Notes under the pieces: generated by a model
Seen by the model: only the letters and a program-made list of their open reading frames with translations
Databases searched by the model: none
What the model was told of the DNA's origin: nothing
Program-made: the position numbers and the translations under genes
In this document: positions 17,416-25,980 of the stretch, piece by piece
Position numbering within the stretch: position 1 is the first letter of the stretch
Layout of the letters: the number at the start of each line of letters is the position of its first letter
Assembly (NCBI GenBank): GCA_031292515.1
Contig: JARLGZ010000177.1
Span: 62,001 to 126,000 of the forward strand
DNA length: 64,000 bases
Reading direction: 5' to 3'
Source: Puia sp.
GTDB lineage: Bacteria; Bacteroidota; Bacteroidia; Chitinophagales; Chitinophagaceae

Positions 17416-17505
17416 CTTCCTTATCTTTCCAATCCTTCTTATCTTTTCAATCCTTCTTATCTTTTCAATCCTTCTTATCTTTTCAATCCTTCTTATCTTT
17501 TCAGT
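17416..17505. repeat. 18-bp tandem repeat, five units
   Basis: Three identical units CCTTCTTATCTTTTCAAT (17434-17487) are flanked by one slightly diverged unit on each side. The array lies in the 392-base gap between the lipoprotein gene and the large glycosidase gene. On the minus strand it could encode the periodic peptide EKIRRI, but I regard the frame there (GTG start) as a by-product of the repeat. Confidence 0.92.
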
Positions 17506-17705
17506 CTCCCCTGCCTTCCCTCTTTCACCCTTGCCATTCCGGCGATGGCCACCGCAGGCGCCAAAGCCATGATCGTACCCGCCCTCGCGGATCGCGAAAG
17601 GAAGCCCCTCCGGCTCAACCCATGGTTTGATTTTCTTCCATCGCTTATTTTTTGTGATAGCGTTTATCGATAGCACTTATTGACAGCATTTATCGATTTT
17701 ATTCC

Positions 17706-20700
17706 TCATTGCCTTTCTACAACGATGAGCCCTCCCTTACCGGCCGGCACCGTAATCGCATCCAATCCCTTGTATTCCCGCCTATCCTGGAACCCCTCTA
17801 TCGCCGGCGCGACGATCGTGGACCGCGCCGGATCGAACCCCAGGGACTTCCAATCGATGCCCAGCCGGACCTGCTCCTCCTGTTTAGACCAGCTCGCATA
17901 GGCAATCAGGATCTTGCCTGGCTTGCGGTAAACCGTGACTTTGATATCGTCCCGATCGCATTTCACCGGCAGCGCCGGATCCCAATAGCCCACCATCCGG
18001 GCATCTTTGATTCCGAACGCATCCCACTCCTTCCACAACGCCGAAGGATCGCAGCCGCCCCAGCCGAGACGGGCCGTCATCCCATACACCATCCCCCGGT
18101 AAGCATTTCCACAGCCATTCAGCATCTCACCGTACAAACCGTAAGGGATACCTGCCATTTCGACCAGCCAGTAGTCCGGGCTGTCATTGTAGTTGAACAT
18201 CTCTCCCAACCACAGACTATTGATACAGGGGAATAATTCCATGTAGGTGTTCGCGGTACTGCCCAAACCATAAGCCGGCTGAAAATTATTGCCGGAATGA
18301 AAATCGATCAGGCAACTGTCCGCCGACCTGTCCAGCACCTTTCGAACGCGTTTCATGATCTCCCGGTCGTACCCGGCCCCGTCCAGGTAAATGCCCCTGA
18401 TGCCCACATTCTTCACCAGCCATCCCAACCCTTCGAGATAATAATTATGCCAGCGGGAAAGACCCTGCGTCCGGATCGCCATGTCCCAGTCTCCGCCTGC
18501 CAAAGGACTATGCCAGGCCGCGTCATAACCCGTACGCAGGTGCTCCACCAGCCACGAGCCGCCGGTAGAATAGAGATTGCCCCCCGCGCCGTCATCGGCA
18601 AACTGGTCGGCCAACTGCGCCCCCAGTCCCGGCGTAAAGATCTCATCACCCAGGCTTCGCAAAGCCCATATCTCCCGGGTATAATTACTCAGCTCGCGTA
18701 CCGTATAATAGATCTTGCTGCGGATACCTTTTGCCCGCAATGCCGCTATATAACCCTTCATCGTATCCGTAGCAATAAAAGGATAATTGATATAAGGATT
18801 CAGCACGTTGCCCTGGTGAATGTTCATCACGTTCGCTCCTTTGGCCAGGGCTTCCGGCAGCCAGCCGTCTACCGGCGGGTCCGACTGAAAATACCGCTCC
18901 GTCCAATGACCGGGATTGAGCAGCTTCAACGGCGTAATCAGCAACCCGAAATTCAGATGCAATACCTGTCCGGCGCGGAGCTGCCTATGACCGGTAAAGG
19001 CTTTGAATAAAAAGCTGCCCCCCTCCTCCGAGAGACTGCATCCGCCCAGCCCTTCATGGCTCCAATCCTTGTAGGGACCCGTCTTGTCGAAATTATATAA
19101 GGACCAGTCAGGGGTCTCATTTTTTAGCTTGCATTGCAAACCGGCATTGACATCCCCTACCCATATCATATTGTTGGCCCGGGTTTTGTCCCATTTCCAA
19201 TCCCATCGCGAAGGGCGCTTCCCGCTCTTGAAACCCAGCCCCATCATATACCGGGCGACGGACGAAGCATAGGGGATCCGCAATTGAATATCGTCCAGGT
19301 CCATATCCTGCGTGGCCGTCAATACCACCTGATAGTTGGTATACCCGTCGCATTCCATTTTCGCATGGATGACCAGCCCGGCATCCAGCCGCGACTGGTG
19401 CGTCTCCCAACTCACCGCTCCCGCAGTTTTCTGCAGGATGACAGGGCGACCGCCTTTCCAGGGGAGCTCTTTGCCTGCCCGGATCGTCACCAGCCGTATG
19501 GGGCCGTCGAGGATATCCTTCGCGGGACCACCCACCGAATCGTTGCTGCCGGTAAATTCGCTGGTTATTTTTTCGGGCAGGCCATCCCGGCCAAACCGCA
19601 GCGTCCTCCCCAATACCTTAACGGTATTTCCCTGTAGCCGTACCGGCGTATAAGGCTTGTATACACTGTCGTCCAACCCGATATCCGAATCCAGCCAGTT
19701 TAGTCTTGCCATCCTGAAAAGCTCGTCATAACCCCTGTCCGGAATGATAGAATCCGTCACCCGTATCGCAACATCGACCTGCCGGGGCGCAAGACCTTCC
19801 GTTTTGATCGTCACCCTGCCCTTGTAAACCGATGGCTTCGTATTTTCCCGGGTATCCACGCCTATCCACAAAGCCTGGACACCCCCCTTTCTTACATTGA
19901 CCTCTTTTGTAAAGGACTTACCCAGCCAATCCCTACCGCCAAGATTAAAACAACGAATATCCGAAGCCGGTATCTTCCCCCCGTACCCGTCTTCCAGATC
20001 CGAAAAATCCACGCTCACATGCCTGAGCTCTCCGAAAGCGGCAAAAATGCCGATCTGGTAGGTGAAGAATTCATTGCGCAGCGCGGTTCCACTAAAAGGC
20101 TCCCCGTCTTTCCGCTGAGCCCAGCACCGTGGGATCTCCGAAGCCATCCGCACGGGATGCTTCCGGTCCTCCGGGAATACCAGGAAGCCCTTCCCCGCAT
20201 TTCCCGCAACCAAGCCCTCCACTTCCTTTCGCGTGGCGACGATTTCCATGGGATCGAAACGATTGAAATCGTTGATGGATTCGAAACGGACCACGGCTGC
20301 CCGCGGAAGCCTTTCCGTATCAGGCCTCACCGCCTTCACCCAAAGCGGATCGCAGACATCCTTCGCCGCCGGATAGACCGTACCGGGGAAATACCAACTG
20401 CCCGTAGTCTTGTACGGCATATAGTACAAATAATAGAGACCCTTGCCCGTCGCCGGCTCAAAGACAAAATCCCCGTATTCCCGATTCGCCGCCAATCGAT
20501 ACACATTCTTTATCCTTTTACCCGTAGACGCGTCAACAACGATCACAGTCTTCGCAGATGGATCGTCCTCACGTCTCCAGGGCAAATGCACCCACACCGC
20601 CGACGAATCATCCCTTACCTCGATAACAGCCCGGTGATTTCCCAACTCCTGCCGGTCCCACTGTCCCGTTCCGTAGGGGATCTCCTGCGAAAACAAAAGC

Positions 20701-20780
20701 CCCCCGCTCCAAATGATAAAAAGCCCGGTAAGCAGCAAGGCGGCAACCCAACTCACATTCTTTTTTCTTAAAAACTGCAT
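17706..20780 (-). CDS. Putative secreted glycoside hydrolase (DUF6067-like)
   Basis: A 1024-residue exported protein with an N-terminal signal-like hydrophobic segment (WVAALLLTGLFIIWSGGLLFS). The first half is beta-rich (carbohydrate-binding or beta-sandwich, about residues 30-600). The second half has TIM-barrel-like features: GANVMNIHQGN, IRSKIYYTVREL, NVGIRGIYLDGAGYDREIMKRV and SCLIDFHSGNNF. The pattern resembles the DUF6067 / DUF4091 glycoside-hydrolase-like families, but I cannot name the substrate or confirm the catalytic pair. The aspartate in YLDGAG is a candidate catalytic residue. It probably acts in the periplasm or outside the cell. The gene to its right, on the same strand, is a lipoprotein gene 36 bases upstream. 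Confidence 0.72.
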   Translation of the reverse strand: MQFLRKKNVSWVAALLLTGLFIIWSGGLLFSQEIPYGTGQWDRQELGNHRAVIEVRDDSSAVWVHLPWRREDDPSAKTVIVVDASTGKRIKNVYRLAANREYGDFVFEPATGKGLYYLYYMPYKTTGSWYFPGTVYPAAKDVCDPLWVKAVRPDTERLPRAAVVRFESINDFNRFDPMEIVATRKEVEGLVAGNAGKGFLVFPEDRKHPVRMASEIPRCWAQRKDGEPFSGTALRNEFFTYQIGIFAAFGELRHVSVDFSDLEDGYGGKIPASDIRCFNLGGRDWLGKSFTKEVNVRKGGVQALWIGVDTRENTKPSVYKGRVTIKTEGLAPRQVDVAIRVTDSIIPDRGYDELFRMARLNWLDSDIGLDDSVYKPYTPVRLQGNTVKVLGRTLRFGRDGLPEKITSEFTGSNDSVGGPAKDILDGPIRLVTIRAGKELPWKGGRPVILQKTAGAVSWETHQSRLDAGLVIHAKMECDGYTNYQVVLTATQDMDLDDIQLRIPYASSVARYMMGLGFKSGKRPSRWDWKWDKTRANNMIWVGDVNAGLQCKLKNETPDWSLYNFDKTGPYKDWSHEGLGGCSLSEEGGSFLFKAFTGHRQLRAGQVLHLNFGLLITPLKLLNPGHWTERYFQSDPPVDGWLPEALAKGANVMNIHQGNVLNPYINYPFIATDTMKGYIAALRAKGIRSKIYYTVRELSNYTREIWALRSLGDEIFTPGLGAQLADQFADDGAGGNLYSTGGSWLVEHLRTGYDAAWHSPLAGGDWDMAIRTQGLSRWHNYYLEGLGWLVKNVGIRGIYLDGAGYDREIMKRVRKVLDRSADSCLIDFHSGNNFQPAYGLGSTANTYMELFPCINSLWLGEMFNYNDSPDYWLVEMAGIPYGLYGEMLNGCGNAYRGMVYGMTARLGWGGCDPSALWKEWDAFGIKDARMVGYWDPALPVKCDRDDIKVTVYRKPGKILIAYASWSKQEEQVRLGIDWKSLGFDPARSTIVAPAIEGFQDRREYKGLDAITVPAGKGGLIVVERQ

Positions 20781-20816
20781 GGCTCGATCTGTTTGATACT
20801 GTATTGTTATGGCTCT

Positions 20817-21803
20817 CTACCGTGTCTTCCTCACGAATTCATAATTCGTCCCCAGAGCCGTGTCTGACGGCATTTTTTCAAACACCCGGTAAATGATATA
20901 CTCATTATTACGGTCAAGCCCGTTAAATACGTGGCCGATCACCTGGTGGAGCGAATCACATTCCTGTCTTAGTGCCGCCGTATCTGAAATTTTTATATCC
21001 GAAATATAGAGGATCATCGGAAAATAGCCCTGCTTCGTCACCTGTGGAAACTCCTGGAAGATCCTCGGTTTCGACAAAAGCCTGTCTACCGTCAACGGAA
21101 AGGTATAGGTACGCCGGATGGCCACCGAGACATCCTGGTTCAGGCCGAAGATTTTCTTTTCCTGTTGATAATGCCAGATCCTGTTGCCGGGATAAAGGAC
21201 TTGCTGACACAGATTCAGGTCATTAGACGCATCTACCAGGGAACCGCTCTTGAAATGATCCGCGGCCCGCTGATACCAGTCAAAGGCATCCCGGTTCATC
21301 AGCTTGACGATGCCCATATGGAACATATTTAACTTCCAGGTGTCGCCATATTTTCCATAAACGGTCACCAGGGACAAGGTCTGCAGGCTGTCCTCAAAAT
21401 ATCCCACCGTCACAAAAGTTTCGTCGTTGACGGGTGTGAAATTCAATGTGTAATCATGATCGCCCTTCCCCCCGCTCATCAAAGAGATTTCCTTCGTCTT
21501 CCCCGGACTTTTGACATAGAACTGGTTCCGGATCCGGAACCCGGAAAGCAAGACCCGGTCTTTCGCCTGGGCGAAGAGGGAATCAAAATGGCCACCCTTA
21601 TCGGTTTCTTTCAATTTGTCGCTGAAGACACCGACGCTTTTACCATAGTCACCCGCCGACAGGCTTTCAACGATCTGCGCATTCAGTTTGTCGATTTCAG
21701 ACTTTGTCCCGCGATCGATATGATCGTCCATCCAGGTGGAGCTGCTGTGACAGGAATAAAGAAAAAATATCCCGAAAAACGAGGCCCATAATTTATTCAT
21801 CAT
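20817..21803 (-). CDS. Hypothetical lipoprotein
   Basis: A 328-residue protein starting MMNKLWASFFGIFFLYSCHS, a short signal with a lipobox-like cysteine. The middle section contains helices and strands like the NTF2-like folds used by Bacteroidetes lipoproteins (KLNAQIVESLSAGDYGKSVG; WKLNMFHMGIVKLM), then a tetratricopeptide-like segment (DWYQRAADHFKSGSLVDASN). I cannot assign a function. The ATG at 21803 is chosen because the longer frame begins with TTG. It may be co-transcribed with the large glycosidase gene downstream. Confidence 0.65.
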   Translation of the reverse strand: MMNKLWASFFGIFFLYSCHSSSTWMDDHIDRGTKSEIDKLNAQIVESLSAGDYGKSVGVFSDKLKETDKGGHFDSLFAQAKDRVLLSGFRIRNQFYVKSPGKTKEISLMSGGKGDHDYTLNFTPVNDETFVTVGYFEDSLQTLSLVTVYGKYGDTWKLNMFHMGIVKLMNRDAFDWYQRAADHFKSGSLVDASNDLNLCQQVLYPGNRIWHYQQEKKIFGLNQDVSVAIRRTYTFPLTVDRLLSKPRIFQEFPQVTKQGYFPMILYISDIKISDTAALRQECDSLHQVIGHVFNGLDRNNEYIIYRVFEKMPSDTALGTNYEFVRKTR

Positions 21804-21866
21804 ACCATTATTAACATCTACTAACATCGGCAAAACTAAGAGAAAATAAAAAGAACATACCTCGTG

Positions 21867-22193
21867 TCAATGCGAGACAAACTTCAACCCGGCGATGGAA
21901 GCGATGAGCGTGCACAGGAAAAACACCCGCCAGAAGGTCGCGGGCTCCTTAAAGACCAGGATGCCTACAAGCATCGTGCCCAACGCCCCTACTCCCGTCC
22001 AGACAGCATAAGCCGTCCCGATCGGCAAAGCCAGCGAAGCCTTGTACAAAAGGAACATGCTGACCGTCAGACTGACAAAGAATCCCGCCATCCAGACCCA
22101 GTACGCGACCCCTTCCGTCTCCCGCGCCTTACCCAGACAGGTCGCAAAACCCACTTCAAAAAGACCGGCAACCACCAGTAAGACCCAATTCAT
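21867..22193 (-). CDS. SMR family efflux protein (SugE/Gdx-like)
   Basis: A 108-residue four-helix membrane protein of the small multidrug resistance family. The conserved glutamate is in GLFEVGFA (helix 1), and YAVWTGVGALGTMLVGI matches the SugE/Gdx signature in helix 3. Gdx proteins export guanidinium ions in exchange for protons as antiparallel dimers. No guanidine riboswitch was recognised in the upstream region. A single SMR gene (not a pair) is consistent with a dual-topology homodimer. Confidence 0.88.
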   Translation of the reverse strand: MNWVLLVVAGLFEVGFATCLGKARETEGVAYWVWMAGFFVSLTVSMFLLYKASLALPIGTAYAVWTGVGALGTMLVGILVFKEPATFWRVFFLCTLIASIAGLKFVSH

Positions 22194-22556
22194 AGATTAA
22201 ATATTAAGATATCACGCCGATTCCAGGTCGAAAATTCAGATTCCAACTCACGAATTCAGATTCCAGGCCGCAAATTAACATACCCTGGCTATAAAAATCA
22301 AATCACTCCACGTCATAATTGGCGCTATAATTAATATACTCTTAATTCTTCGGCAAAATGCGCTCCTTCCGGGATAATATTATATTTTCGGAGCCTGTTT
22401 TAACGGCCCAGGCCTGACCAATAACCTCATCCGACAAACCGATTTAATCACCGGTTCAATCCCGGAAATAACAATAACCGAATAGATAACCCGAATAGAA
22501 TAGATAAGCCCAATAAATAACCCAAACAGATCAATAATCCCCAACTGACAAACTAT
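22194..22556. other. Intergenic region between the SMR and phospholipase genes
   Basis: 363 bases between divergent genes. A 20-bp repeat fills 22219-22278, and an irregular CCGAATAGATAAC-like repeat fills about 22478-22535, just before the phospholipase start. I found no clear promoter or hairpin. Confidence 0.55.
22219..22278. repeat. 20-bp tandem repeat, three units
   Basis: Units 22219-22238, 22239-22258 and 22259-22278 all begin GATTCCA and end in AATTCA or AATTAA. Confidence 0.85.
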
Positions 22557-25115
22557 ATGGACAACAGAAGAGATTTTCTAAAGAAAGCCGCCTTACTCGC
22601 AGGAGGAGCCGGATTTAACGGAGTGCTTCCTCCCGCCATCCAGAAAGCCCTCGCCATCGACCCGAAATTCGGCAGCACCTATCTGGACGCCGAACACGTC
22701 GTCCTCCTCATGCAGGAGAACCGCTCCTTCGATCATTGCTTCGGCGCCCTGCGCGGAGTAAGGGGCTTCAACGATCCACGCGCCATCACCCTGCCCAATA
22801 AGAACCGGGTCTGGCTGCAGACCGACGAATCCGGCGATACCTATACCCCCTTCCCGATCAATATCAGGGAAACCAAGGCCACCTGGCTTGGCGGCCTGCC
22901 CCATTCCTGGACCAACCAGGTCGACGCCGGCAACGGCGGCAAACACGACAAATGGCTCGAGGCCAAGAAAACCGGTAACAAAGAGATCTTCCACAGCCCC
23001 TGGACAATGGGGCACTATACACGCGAAGACCTCCCGTTTTACTATGCCCTCGCAGATTCTTTTACCGTTTGTGATCAGAACTTCTGCTCCTCCCTGACCG
23101 GTACGACACCCAACCGCCTCTTTTTCTGGACCGGCACGATACGCGAGGAACAAAACATGGTATCCCGTGCAAACGTGCTGAACGACAACGTCGACTATCC
23201 CACTCCCGCCAAATGGGATACCTTCCCCGAACGCCTCGAAGAGAACGGCATCTCCTGGAAAATTTACCAGAACGAGATCAGCCTGGACTCGGGGCTAGAA
23301 GGAGAACACGATGCATGGCTCGCCAATTTCACCGATAACCCCATCGAATGGTTCACGCAATACAACGTGAAGTTTTCCGCCAGCTACCGGAACTATCTGA
23401 AGAAATTACTCGTCTCGCTGCCGGGGGACATCAAGAGACTCGAAGAAAAAGTGGCGAACCCTTCTCTCACCGCAAAGCAAAAAGAAGAGCTGGAAAAGGA
23501 ACTGCAGGAAAAAAAGACCTGGCTCAAGACCGCACATGAAGACCTGCAGCAATATACCCCGGAGAACTTTGAAAAGCTCTCCGAAAAGGAAAAAAACCTG
23601 CATCGGAAAGCCTTTGCTATCAACAGCAAAGACCCCAACTACCGCGAACTCGACACCTACCAATACCACGATGGGGACACGACCCGGGAAATGCTGGCGC
23701 CAAAAGGCGACGTGCTCCACCAGTTTCGCGAAGACGTGAAAAATGGCCAGTTGCCGACTGTCTCCTGGCTCGTAGCACCGGAGAACTTCTCCGATCATGC
23801 CGGCGCGCCCTGGTATGGCGCCTGGTATGTATCCGAAGTCATGGACATACTGACCGAGAATCCGGAAGTCTGGAAAAAGACGATCTTTATCCTGACCTAT
23901 GATGAGAATGACGGTCTCTTCGACCATATACCTCCCTTTAACCCTCCCTATCATCCCGGCACCGGCCTGGTATCAGAGGGAATCGACACATCCGTAGAAC
24001 ATGTCAGCATCGAGGAGGAAATGAAATACAAACCCCGGGAAGAATCCCGCGACAGCTCGATCGGTCTCGGCTTTCGCGTACCCATGATCGTCGCCTCCCC
24101 CTGGAGCCGTGGAGGATGTGTCAACTCGGAGGTCTTCGATCATACATCCAGCCTCCAGTTCCTTGAGAAATTCCTGCAGGCCAAAACCGGCAAACCGGTA
24201 AAAAATACCAATATCAGCACCTGGCGTCGCACGGTATGCGGTGATCTGACTTCCACCTTCAAACCCTGGAACAACGAAAAAGTGCCTTTGCCGGCTTTCC
24301 TCGTCAAGGATGCCATGCTGGAAAGGGTCTACAACGCGAAATTCAAAAAAGTTCCCACTTTCAAAAAGCTCACCGATGAAGAGATCGCCCAGGTGAACCT
24401 GGATCCCACCACCGCCACCGCGATGCCCGTCCAGGAGAAAGGCATCCGGCCCTCGAACGCCCTGCCTTATCAGCTATATGCAGAAGGAAATATCAGCGCG
24501 GATAAGAACCATTTCTCCATCCGGTTCGCCGCGGGAAATGACTTTTTCGGCAAAGCCTCCGCAGGATCTCCCTTTAAAGTATATGCCCCGGGAAGCCATG
24601 CCGCCTTCGACAAAGAACTCCACCCCTCTGGCTTCGAACAAGCCAGGTCCTGGGCATATGCCGTCTCCGCCGGCGACCAATTGACCGACACCTGGTCCCT
24701 TTCGGACTTCGAAAACGGACAATATCACCTGCGTGTCTATGGCCCCAATGGCTTCTTCCGCGAATATAGTGGCAATGCAGCCGACCCGCGGGTGGAAGTT
24801 GTCTGCGAATACCAGCATACCGGAAAGACACCTACCGGCCGTATCGAACTGACACTAAGCAACCTCGACGCCGGACAGGCGCGGACGGTTGTCATACAAG
24901 ACAACGCTTACAAGAGCGGCAGCCAGACCAAACTCCTCGCGCCTGCGGGCAGCCCTGGCAGCCAGGCCAAACTTATCCTCGACCTCAGTCATAGCCACCA
25001 CTGGTATGACTTCAGCGTCCGGGTAAAAGGCGCGGATACTTTCGAGAAAAGATATGCAGGACGTGTCGAAACGGGCCGGGAAGGCTTCAGCGACCCGCTG
25101 ATGGGCCGTGTGTAA
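22557..25115 (+). CDS. Phosphocholine-specific phospholipase C, Tat-exported
   Basis: An 852-residue enzyme that cleaves phosphatidylcholine or sphingomyelin to diacylglycerol (or ceramide) and phosphocholine. The N-terminus NRRDFLKKAALLAGGAG is a twin-arginine signal. The active-site start EHVVLLMQENRSFDH is the hallmark of the bacterial PLC/acid phosphatase phosphoesterase family, followed by the conserved SLTGTTPNRLFFWTG and YDENDGLFDHIPP. The C-terminal third contains two copies of the PLC-associated beta domain (about 640-730 and 740-840). A charged coiled-coil insertion (about residues 295-330) lies in the catalytic domain. It probably acts in phosphate or lipid scavenging. Confidence 0.93.
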   Translation: MDNRRDFLKKAALLAGGAGFNGVLPPAIQKALAIDPKFGSTYLDAEHVVLLMQENRSFDHCFGALRGVRGFNDPRAITLPNKNRVWLQTDESGDTYTPFPINIRETKATWLGGLPHSWTNQVDAGNGGKHDKWLEAKKTGNKEIFHSPWTMGHYTREDLPFYYALADSFTVCDQNFCSSLTGTTPNRLFFWTGTIREEQNMVSRANVLNDNVDYPTPAKWDTFPERLEENGISWKIYQNEISLDSGLEGEHDAWLANFTDNPIEWFTQYNVKFSASYRNYLKKLLVSLPGDIKRLEEKVANPSLTAKQKEELEKELQEKKTWLKTAHEDLQQYTPENFEKLSEKEKNLHRKAFAINSKDPNYRELDTYQYHDGDTTREMLAPKGDVLHQFREDVKNGQLPTVSWLVAPENFSDHAGAPWYGAWYVSEVMDILTENPEVWKKTIFILTYDENDGLFDHIPPFNPPYHPGTGLVSEGIDTSVEHVSIEEEMKYKPREESRDSSIGLGFRVPMIVASPWSRGGCVNSEVFDHTSSLQFLEKFLQAKTGKPVKNTNISTWRRTVCGDLTSTFKPWNNEKVPLPAFLVKDAMLERVYNAKFKKVPTFKKLTDEEIAQVNLDPTTATAMPVQEKGIRPSNALPYQLYAEGNISADKNHFSIRFAAGNDFFGKASAGSPFKVYAPGSHAAFDKELHPSGFEQARSWAYAVSAGDQLTDTWSLSDFENGQYHLRVYGPNGFFREYSGNAADPRVEVVCEYQHTGKTPTGRIELTLSNLDAGQARTVVIQDNAYKSGSQTKLLAPAGSPGSQAKLILDLSHSHHWYDFSVRVKGADTFEKRYAGRVETGREGFSDPLMGRV

Positions 25116-25121
25116 AAACGA

Positions 25122-25610
25122 TTATTTGGCAATTTCCAGGACGGTTGTATCTGAATAACCAGATACCGGTTCACCGTTGAGAAGCAGTTGCTGAATCTCG
25201 AAAGGGGGCAGGCAACAAGCACGGCCATTGTTGGCAGTACCGCCGGTTGGAATCAACCCTACCACGCACTGAACGGTATCCGGCTCCAGGCCCTGGACCA
25301 GGATCTGATAGGTGTAGTTACCCGCCACCGGGAAAAGGATAGAGAAAAAACGCAGGCTGCTGTCGGTATAAAAGAGCGTATCGGCTGTACCCTCCAGCGG
25401 CTTTATCTGCAGGGCGGAAATGGGATATTTGGGGGGATTCGAAAAAAAATAATCCTGACCGGTCTGCTTGTCGATAACCCGGAATTTCAACAAGACAGCT
25501 TCTAAAGGGCAAGCCAGGGCGTCGCAGTTCACCCCCCCTTGAGCCTCCTTTTTGTGACAGTTGGCGGCCAGCAATCCCCAAATAATAAGAAATAGCCAAT
25601 ATTTCCTCAT
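25122..25610 (-). CDS. Hypothetical lipoprotein
   Basis: A 162-residue protein with a lipoprotein signal (WLFLIIWGLLAANCHKK). The mature part is short, cysteine-containing and strand-rich (AVLLKFRVIDKQTGQDYFF; GNYTYQILVQGLEPDTVQC). It may be a small beta-sandwich protein; the function is unknown. It is convergent with the phospholipase gene, with only six bases between the stops. Confidence 0.7.
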   Translation of the reverse strand: MRKYWLFLIIWGLLAANCHKKEAQGGVNCDALACPLEAVLLKFRVIDKQTGQDYFFSNPPKYPISALQIKPLEGTADTLFYTDSSLRFFSILFPVAGNYTYQILVQGLEPDTVQCVVGLIPTGGTANNGRACCLPPFEIQQLLLNGEPVSGYSDTTVLEIAK

Positions 25611-25978
25611 GGATCAAGTTTCCATACTGACAGGATTTTCCGGATGACCGTTGCTTTGCTATGAGCAATCCCGGCAAATCTTCCAGACAAACCTCCCAAA
25701 CCCGTAAGCCTCACCCGCCTTTAGACAAAGCTCTTAAACGAACCCTTTAAACAAACCTGCCAAACAGACCCTTTAAACAAACCTTTTAGACAATCCCGTC
25801 AGACAAACCCTCTAAAGCCAGGCGGCCCCATCGGATAACCGACAGGGCCGCTGCTCATGCTTGCTGCTTATGTTCAAAACTATCTGTCCTATTGATTTCC
25901 AGATCATTACATATACACCACTCGTTGCTGACTACTCACCTCACCACTCGCCACTCACCACTCACCACTCGCCACCCA
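25611..25978. other. 368-base gap with two repeat arrays
   Basis: There is no gene here. The first part carries a 13-bp array (25682-25811). The last part is a CACTCACCACT-type array (25919-25980) that ends at the SusD stop codon. Between them, about 25812-25915 shows nothing recognisable. Confidence 0.6.
25682..25811. repeat. 13-bp tandem repeat, about ten units
   Basis: The register is exact at 13 bp from 25721 to 25811 (TTAAACAAACCCT theme; units at 25721, 25734, 25747, 25760, 25773, 25786, 25799), with three weaker units before. The spacing is strictly conserved although individual bases are not. Confidence 0.88.
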
Positions 25979-25980
25979 CT
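25919..25980. repeat. CACTCACCACT-type low-complexity array
   Basis: Short near-copies of CACTCGCC and CACTCACCA follow each other. The 20-base string CCACTCACCACTCACCACTC in this array also occurs exactly inside the araB-araD linker (near 60930). Confidence 0.85.

Noticed and set aside
17317-17676. A 119-codon minus-strand frame with repeated EKIRRI motifs
   Set aside because: It starts with GTG, is built largely from the 18-bp repeat (a multiple of three keeps it open) and matches no family.
22194-22300. Guanidine riboswitch before the SugE/Gdx-like gene
   Set aside because: None of the expected conserved ACGR-type stems are present; the region is a 20-bp tandem repeat.
25682-25811. CRISPR array
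   Set aside because: Units are contiguous with no spacers, are only 13 bp and diverge from each other; there are no cas genes.
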